Notes under the pieces: generated by a model | What the model was told of the DNA's origin: nothing | Database searches by the model: none | What the model saw: the letters and a program-made list of their open reading frames with translations, nothing else | Assembly: GCA_023433205.1 (NCBI GenBank) | Contig: JAEZDS010000173.1 | Location: forward strand, 1 to 10,163 | Length of the DNA stretch: 10,163 bases | Direction of reading: 5' to 3' | Source: Bacteroidota bacterium | GTDB lineage: Bacteria > Bacteroidota > Bacteroidia > B-17B0 > Aurantibacillaceae | In this document: positions 6,287 to 10,163 of the stretch, one piece after another | How the letters are laid out: every line of letters starts with the position of its first letter | Numbering within the stretch: position 1 is the first letter of the stretch | Made by a program: the position numbers and the translations under genes

Positions 6287-7567
6287 TCAAAACTCAAAGG
6301 GATAGGTGTCGGGCACCAGCTCGGGGTCAGCATTGGCGGGAAGTGGATGCAGCGCAGTGGTGTCATCAAGAAAAATAAAAGCGTCGTACCGTCTGTTCAT
6401 CTGGCTGCTCACATAATTGTCTTTTTCATTTGCGGGGTCATAAACCACTCCAACGGCCCTGTGTGGCCATTTTTTACCGGTAAGTGTGTCGTCTTTGAAC
6501 TCGTCAAATAAGAGATATCTGTCTTCGTCAGATCTGCTGTGCAATTCTTCCTCAAAACTATTCACCGCTGCAACAGGCATTTCCATCTCCTGTATGTTTG
6601 CCCCCCACACCGAGGCGGCCATCACGGTACCACTGTATGAACCAAACCCCACTATATAGTTTTTACCCGGATACTGTTCTCTTACCAATTGACCAAGATT
6701 AAACAATCCTTCTGAAGCCATACTTGTGTGATTTGCATCTCCTACATGACTGTTATGCGCCCACACTATTATTTTTGAACCATCACCATGAAAATCCAGT
6801 AATCTGCCCAGTGTTTCCATCATGTGCCGGTCGCGGATATTCCAGGTTGTACCATCAAACTGCAGCATTTTACTGTAATACTTTTCGGCTTCAACAGCAA
6901 TGTGCGCGTTTTGCAGGGTGTTCAGTTCCGCCTCAGGATCATGGTTATAATTCCTGGCTTTCTGCCTCACCTCACGAAGCAAGGTTATCACCTCATCTTT
7001 GCAGCGCGCCATTATAGAATTGCTGGCATATTCCTGTTCCGCTTTTGCAATCCCTTCGAAACAACTTAATGCGCGTTTGGCTAAGTGCGCGGCCCCGGGA
7101 TCGTTCTTACTCAGGTAATCTGTTAGCACCTCCATCGACTCCCACAAACTGTAAACATCAAGCCCATAAAAACCGGTCTTAATTTTCTGATGCGCATTGT
7201 GCTCTTTAAGCCACTCAACCATGCCTGCGATCTCCCAGTTTGCCCACATCCACGTTGGCCAGCGCTGAAATCCGGACAAAACCTCATCGGCTTTTTTGTT
7301 CTCGTGATCATACCCTTTTACATAGCGGTTAATTTTATAACAGTCCGGCCAGTCTCCCTCAACAGCTATTATACTAAAACCCTTTTCCTCAACTAGCCTT
7401 CGGGTGATGGCGGCTCTCCATATATAATACTCATGGGTACCGTGGGAAGCCTCTCCCAAAAGCACTATCCTGGCATCGCCGGCTTTTTTAATGAGGGTAT
7501 CAAGATCGCGGCTGTTACCAAGATGATACACCCCTCTATTTGCTGCACCGCTCATCTGAAAACACAT
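6287..7567 (-). CDS. Erythromycin esterase family protein
   Basis: This 426-residue protein, the usual family length, has the hallmark motifs of the EreA/EreB-like hydrolase fold: LLGEASHGTHE at 36-46 (E39, H42, H45), AVEGDWPD at 68-75 (E70), RDRHMMETL at 245-253 and WAHNSHVGD at 269-277 (H271, H274). Glutamate/histidine residues at these places form the active site in characterised members. True EreA/B open the macrolide lactone ring. Most chromosomal homologues in environmental bacteria have no known substrate, so resistance should not be assumed. There is no signal peptide, so it is probably cytoplasmic. Start: ATG at 7567 or at residue 5; neither has a good ribosome site. It is the middle gene of three on this strand, 96 nt after the zinc-ribbon gene and 39 nt before the Lys/Pro-rich gene. 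Confidence 0.9.
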   Translation of the reverse strand: MCFQMSGAANRGVYHLGNSRDLDTLIKKAGDARIVLLGEASHGTHEYYIWRAAITRRLVEEKGFSIIAVEGDWPDCYKINRYVKGYDHENKKADEVLSGFQRWPTWMWANWEIAGMVEWLKEHNAHQKIKTGFYGLDVYSLWESMEVLTDYLSKNDPGAAHLAKRALSCFEGIAKAEQEYASNSIMARCKDEVITLLREVRQKARNYNHDPEAELNTLQNAHIAVEAEKYYSKMLQFDGTTWNIRDRHMMETLGRLLDFHGDGSKIIVWAHNSHVGDANHTSMASEGLFNLGQLVREQYPGKNYIVGFGSYSGTVMAASVWGANIQEMEMPVAAVNSFEEELHSRSDEDRYLLFDEFKDDTLTGKKWPHRAVGVVYDPANEKDNYVSSQMNRRYDAFIFLDDTTALHPLPANADPELVPDTYPFEF

Positions 7568-7663
7568 GATCTGCCGGCAAGCAATAAAAAAAGATTTGCT
7601 GCAGATCAGTTAAGAATATAATATAAAGTACTGCGTTTATACAAGAAAAACTGATGCCACAGG

Positions 7664-7921
7664 TCACATCCGCTCAGAAAGTGGCTTGGCCTCAGCAGTA
7701 TCGGCCCAGGTGAGCCGCCCGATCCGTCGCTGCGTGGGCGGGCATAAAACACTTCCGTAGCTGCAAAAAATACAGCATTTATTCTCTATTGGCCGGTGTA
7801 TATAACCACAGTTGCCGCACTCATAAAAGGTTTTCGCGGCATACTCAGGCATGCGCTGCCTCTCCTTGTGTCCGCAGCGGATACATTTTACCGTAGAGAT
7901 TATTTGAATAGTGTTTATCAA
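7664..7921 (-). CDS. GDCCVxC-type zinc-ribbon protein (variant)
   Basis: This 85-residue cysteine-rich protein has CIRC (C13, C16) and CGNC (C35, C38), two knuckles that suggest a zinc ribbon, followed by NKCCIFCSYGSVLCPP (C49, C50, C53, C60). This matches the pattern of GDCCVxC-domain (seleno)proteins, but the signature reads NKCCIFC: GD is replaced by NK and V by I. A C-terminal tail of about 20 residues after CPPTQ is longer than I expect for the family. Function is unknown; a redox or metal-binding role is inferred from the cysteines. The start is TTG at 7921: an in-frame stop lies just upstream (7936-7934), no ATG is available before residue 24, and AGGAG sits 9 nt upstream of the TTG. 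It is first of three same-strand genes. Confidence 0.8.
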   Translation of the reverse strand: MINTIQIISTVKCIRCGHKERQRMPEYAAKTFYECGNCGYIHRPIENKCCIFCSYGSVLCPPTQRRIGRLTWADTAEAKPLSERM

Positions 7922-7930
7922 TACAATTTT

Positions 7931-7935
7931 CTCCT
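7931..7935 (-). promoter_or_regulatory. Ribosome binding site deciding a TTG start
   Basis: AGGAG on the minus strand, 9 nt before the TTG at 7921. It is the clearest Shine-Dalgarno in the window and supports the non-ATG start. A TATGTTTG (7937-7944), an exact TAnnTTTG match, abuts it, but a promoter there would start transcription at or inside the AGGAG, so both cannot easily be right. Confidence 0.6.
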
Positions 7936-7983
7936 ACAAACATATTACAGTTTGGCCGCTTTCTGACAGGTTTTGGACAAAAG

Positions 7984-8020
7984 GGGATAGTTTTTCGGTT
8001 AAATGGGACAGTTTTTCGGT
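7984..8020 (+). repeat. Two 16-nt direct repeats, 21-nt period
   Basis: GGGATAGTTTTTCGGT (7984-7999) and GGGACAGTTTTTCGGT (8005-8020) differ at one base. A weaker relative (GACAGGTTTTGG) lies just upstream near 7965. Reiterated GGACAGTTTTTCGG-type strings resemble what I recall of ends of IS21-family elements in Bacteroidota, so this could be a relic of an insertion end; alternatively it is a paired binding site in a divergent spacer. No transposase is present. Confidence 0.5.
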
Positions 8021-8103
8021 GGTTTTGGGTCGCCTGTTAAAGCCAAAATAAATTCGAAGTGAAGTCTGTTTTTTGTAGCTTTAGCGGCCAGCAAATCTTC
8101 TTT

Positions 8104-8535
8104 ATGGTATTCGCCCGCTTACACATAGTATTGTTCTGTTTTTGTGCCCAGCTTATTACTGCGCAGACATCACAAACAGGTTTTGGGGGATTAGAATTCG
8201 GCACCAGTCCCAAACAGCATAAAAACCTTTCGCTTGAAATCTGGGAGGGCGAAACGGCTTTGTATTCGCTTACCAGGGAACTAACTGTAGCGGCAAATAA
8301 GGTACGCGATGTGCGGCTTACTTTTACTAAAAACAAACTTTCGGTTATAAGTGGTGTTGCTGGCAAAAAAGGCAGAGAGGCTATTATAGCCGAGTTGCAG
8401 GACAACTTTGGTAAACTCAGATTCAGCAAGGTGAAAAATTTTGAAGAGTGGCAAAACAACAAGGTGAAGATCGTTATAGAGCCCGCCCACGCCGATAATA
8501 TTATGATCTCTGTTTATAATAAAACAACGGGTTAA
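8104..8535 (+). CDS. Small secreted/periplasmic protein of unknown function
   Basis: From the ATG at 8104 the product is 143 residues. Residues 1-21 (MVFARLHIVLFCFCAQLITA) form a hydrophobic signal peptide with likely cleavage around ITA-Q. The mature part of about 122 residues begins TSQTGFGGLEFGTSPKQ and is mixed alpha/beta-looking with many charged residues, without cysteines or transmembrane segments. An in-frame GTG at 8059 would add 15 residues in front of the signal peptide, so I prefer the ATG. The GLEFGTS opening resembles that of many small periplasmic proteins of no known function; I do not recognise the family. It is divergent from the zinc-ribbon gene. Two hairpins without T tracts follow (8549-8576, 8591-8609). 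Confidence 0.75.
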   Translation: MVFARLHIVLFCFCAQLITAQTSQTGFGGLEFGTSPKQHKNLSLEIWEGETALYSLTRELTVAANKVRDVRLTFTKNKLSVISGVAGKKGREAIIAELQDNFGKLRFSKVKNFEEWQNNKVKIVIEPAHADNIMISVYNKTTG

Positions 8536-8548
8536 AATTGAAATACCC

Positions 8549-8609
8549 AGGCCGAAGCTTACGCACCTTACGGCCTAACAAGGAAACATAAGGACTGCCG
8601 TCTAGTCCT
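8549..8609 (+). other. Two hairpin-capable repeats after the secreted-protein gene
   Basis: AGGCCG (8549-8554) pairs with CGGCCT (8571-8576) across 16 nt, and AGGACT (8591-8596) pairs with AGTCCT (8604-8609) across 7 nt. Neither is followed by a T tract, so they are weak terminator candidates at best. Confidence 0.3.
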
Positions 8610-8631
8610 CAGCAGGTTCTGCATATTGCCA

Positions 8632-8729
8632 CTGCAAACTGCCGACTGCAAACTGCATACTGCAAACTGCCCACTGCCTACTGCAAACTGCCCACTGCAA
8701 TCTGCCTACTGCATACTGCCAACTGCAAA
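8632..8729 (+). repeat. Heptanucleotide array, 14 units of CTGCNNA
   Basis: Fourteen consecutive units with exact 7-bp period; every unit starts CTGC and all but one end in A (one is CTGCAAT). The two variable bases are, in order, AA, CG, AA, AT, AA, CC, CT, AA, CC, AA, CT, AT, CA, AA. Degenerate flanking units (CTGCATA at 8619, TTGCCA at 8626) precede it. It ends 44 bp before the first outer-membrane protein ATG. The minus-strand open frame through it (8602-8820) reads a QWAVCS-like peptide repeat and is an artefact of the array. Confidence 0.9.
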
Positions 8730-8773
8730 ATAAATCTTCCCCTTTGTCGTTAGTAATCAAAATCAACAATCTT

Positions 8774-9526
8774 ATGAGAACCATCTTATTCTTTCTGGCG
8801 CTCACATTAATTACGTTCACTGGCAGCGCCCAGACAGTACCAGGCTACGACAGTACAAAAAAACATGAAGTCTCCGCGAGTTTTATGCCCATTCTAATAC
8901 CACTTAGTGGCGGCTCCCCCGGCAACTACAATAGTTTTCAGCTTGGTTACCGTCGCTATTATAAAAACAGGCATGTACTTCGTACCTCGGTAAGCTGGTT
9001 TCCCTTTATCAACCAATCATATTACAGCGGAATTACATTTTTCGACAGGAGGGTCGGAGATAAAAATGTTTTCAAACAATACGAAACCGGAGGTGGTGGC
9101 AGAGCACAGATAAACATAGGCCTGGAGAAAATCTTTTATGCAAAAACATTGCAGCACGGAATAGGCGCAGATCTGTTCTTTAATCATATGTATAGTAACC
9201 GCGGCGAAAAATATTTCTACCGGCCAGATACCGCCACAACTTCCATTCCTCCCCACACGTTTAATGATTACGTGGTAGACAGTCTTGGTTATTTTAATAA
9301 CGAACAACATCTGGGGGTTGGTGTCCACCTCTTTTATACAATACGTTTAAAAATGTCGCCACGGTGGTATTTTTCTGCTACAATCGGGCCAACTTTAAGT
9401 TATGCCTTTGTGCAGGGCACTTACATTGACCGCCGCAGAGGTACCGAACAAAAAGGAGGAGGTTCCACATTTGATCTCATGGCAATGCCATTTATATCAG
9501 ATTTTTCACTCTGTTTCAGGTTTTAA
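8774..9526 (+). CDS. Outer-membrane beta-barrel-like protein, paralogue 1
   Basis: This 250-residue protein has a signal peptide (MRTILFFLALTLITFTGSAQ, cleavage near GSA-Q). The mature chain is rich in alternating aromatic/polar strands and ends in SDFSLCFRF with a C-terminal phenylalanine, typical of outer-membrane barrels inserted by BamA. A conserved GYDSTKKHE follows the signal peptide (24-32), and other blocks shared with the next gene are SW.PFINQ (74-81), VGDK.VFKQY (94-103), GGGG.AQ.N (106-114) and NHMY.NRGE (137-145). The ATG at 8774 is preferred over the GTG at 8744 because it places the basic residue and hydrophobic core correctly. No named family is recognised; it could be a general small porin-like or structural barrel. 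The heptad array lies immediately upstream. Confidence 0.75.
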   Translation: MRTILFFLALTLITFTGSAQTVPGYDSTKKHEVSASFMPILIPLSGGSPGNYNSFQLGYRRYYKNRHVLRTSVSWFPFINQSYYSGITFFDRRVGDKNVFKQYETGGGGRAQINIGLEKIFYAKTLQHGIGADLFFNHMYSNRGEKYFYRPDTATTSIPPHTFNDYVVDSLGYFNNEQHLGVGVHLFYTIRLKMSPRWYFSATIGPTLSYAFVQGTYIDRRRGTEQKGGGSTFDLMAMPFISDFSLCFRF

Positions 9527-9608
9527 GCACGTGCAATTCTATGGAGGAGGTAAACGATAATTTTTTTCCCTGGAAACATCCCGGAAAAAATAAAAAAGAA
9601 GTTGTTAG

Positions 9609-9638
9609 TTGAGAAATAAAATCGTCATTTTACTATTG
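9609..9638 (+). promoter_or_regulatory. Putative promoter for paralogue 2
   Basis: TTG (9609-9611), 19-nt gap, TACTATTG (9631-9638), which matches TAnnTTTG at all but one fixed position. The spacing is what is expected for the Bacteroidota primary sigma factor. The predicted start of transcription is about 14 nt before the ATG at 9659. It suggests the second paralogue can be transcribed on its own. Confidence 0.4.
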
Positions 9639-9658
9639 CATAACAAACCTGATCTCTC

Positions 9659-10163
9659 ATGAAAACTGCGTTTTGTTTTTTAACTCTTTTGCTAATTATA
9701 GTGAATGGAAAGGCGCAGTCGTACAGTGGATACGACAGTACGAAAAAACACGAATTATCACTGAGCCTGTTACCGGTCCTGATCCCCATGGCTGGCAGCA
9801 CCCAAAGTCAATATACGAATTTCCAATTCGGGTACCGTTACTACCGCACAAATGGCACAGTATATCGGAGCTCCTTAAGCTGGTATCCATTCATCAATCA
9901 AATTTCCAGTTACCCATCTCCAGTGTATGACAGGACCGTAGGAGATAAAATTGTTTTTAAACAATACGTAGCTGGTGGTGGAGGAAAAGCGCAAGTCAAT
10001 CTGGGCATCGAGAAAATCTTTTCTTCAAAGATCCTGCAGCAGGGATTTGGCGTTGATTTATTCATAAATCACATGTATCGCAATCGTGGAGAAGACTACT
10101 ATCATCGGCCAGATACCGCTTCGGTGTACATCAGGCCGGGAGATACCACCAACTATATAGTTG
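9659..10163 (+). CDS. Outer-membrane beta-barrel-like protein, paralogue 2 (3' truncated by window edge)
   Basis: An ATG at 9659 opens a frame that stays open to the right edge (168 full codons seen). The product starts MKTAFCFLTLLLIIVNGKAQ, a signal peptide, then SYSGYDSTKKHELSLSLLP. It aligns without gaps over all 168 codons to the preceding gene; my hand count gives 93 identities (about 55%), with the shared blocks GYDSTKKHE, SW.PFINQ, VGDK.VFKQY, GGGG.AQ.N, FINHMY.NRGE and RPDTA. This is a tandem duplication that has diverged well beyond recent copying. The 132-bp spacer contains a possible promoter. The first paralogue suggests that about 80 further codons lie beyond the window. Confidence 0.8.
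   Translation, partial: MKTAFCFLTLLLIIVNGKAQSYSGYDSTKKHELSLSLLPVLIPMAGSTQSQYTNFQFGYRYYRTNGTVYRSSLSWYPFINQISSYPSPVYDRTVGDKIVFKQYVAGGGGKAQVNLGIEKIFSSKILQQGFGVDLFINHMYRNRGEDYYHRPDTASVYIRPGDTTNYIV

Noticed and set aside
6287..7567. Reading the erythromycin-esterase-family gene as an antibiotic-resistance gene
   Set aside because: Only family-level motifs are visible, there is no mobile context, and most chromosomal members have unknown substrates.
8602..8820. 72-codon minus-strand frame with QWAVCS-like peptide repeats
   Set aside because: It is the translation of the 7-bp array (21 bp = 7 codons per three units), so the peptide repeat is automatic. It also overlaps the start of the barrel gene.
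9541..9612. 23-codon + frame starting ATGGAGGAG between the two barrel genes
   Set aside because: Very short, no ribosome site of its own, and it overlaps the predicted -33 element of paralogue 2; no support beyond being open.
9673..9930. 85-codon frame and its antisense partner inside paralogue 2
   Set aside because: Out-of-frame shadows of the truncated barrel gene that starts at 9659.

Overview
The window looks like chromosomal DNA of a member of the Bacteroidota, probably a Sphingobacteriia/Chitinophagia-type lineage. The evidence is indirect: gene families typical of the phylum (ligase-associated helicase plus PdeM, GDCCVxC-type protein, small Cupin_8/JmjC protein, short secreted proteins whose signal peptides end in 'AQ'), several matches to the Bacteroidota -7 promoter element TAnnTTTG, few classical Shine-Dalgarno sites, and spacers carrying repeats of a kind I associate with this phylum. 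No rRNA, tRNA, CRISPR array or complete mobile element was seen.

Layout. Bases 1-1883 (+) carry the 3' end of a ligase-associated Lhr-like DEXH helicase and the partner nuclease gene pdeM. The two are separated by a 531-bp spacer packed with inverted and direct repeats. Convergent to pdeM, and only 14 bp away, is a JmjC/Cupin_8 dioxygenase-like gene (1898-2815, -). A divergent spacer with two DnaA-box-like sites and a small inverted repeat leads to a stand-alone receiver-domain response regulator (3042-3416, +). Next comes a fusion of a DnaQ-like exonuclease, a GIY-YIG nuclease and a UvrC-type cysteine cluster (3484-4878, +). The first half of the window is therefore enriched in DNA repair functions.

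Bases 4879-6067 are a 1.2-kb stretch without a convincing protein gene. It contains two related elements about 0.27 kb apart. Each has a TAnnTTTG-like box, a T tract, a GGGT, a GCAA-tetraloop hairpin of 13-14 bp and a T tract. They look like a duplicated pair of very short transcripts or terminator units.

Bases 6068-7921 (-) hold three same-strand genes, read right to left: a GDCCVxC-like zinc-ribbon protein with a TTG start and a clear AGGAG, an erythromycin-esterase-family protein, and a 59-codon Lys/Pro-rich gene. From 8104 onward on the + strand come a small secreted protein of unknown function, a 14-unit perfect-period heptanucleotide array (CTGCNNA), and two tandem paralogous outer-membrane beta-barrel-like proteins. 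The second of these runs off the right edge.

Functionally, the helicase and PdeM belong to one DNA-damage module, and the exonuclease/GIY-YIG fusion is probably another repair nuclease. The remaining genes show no obvious common pathway.
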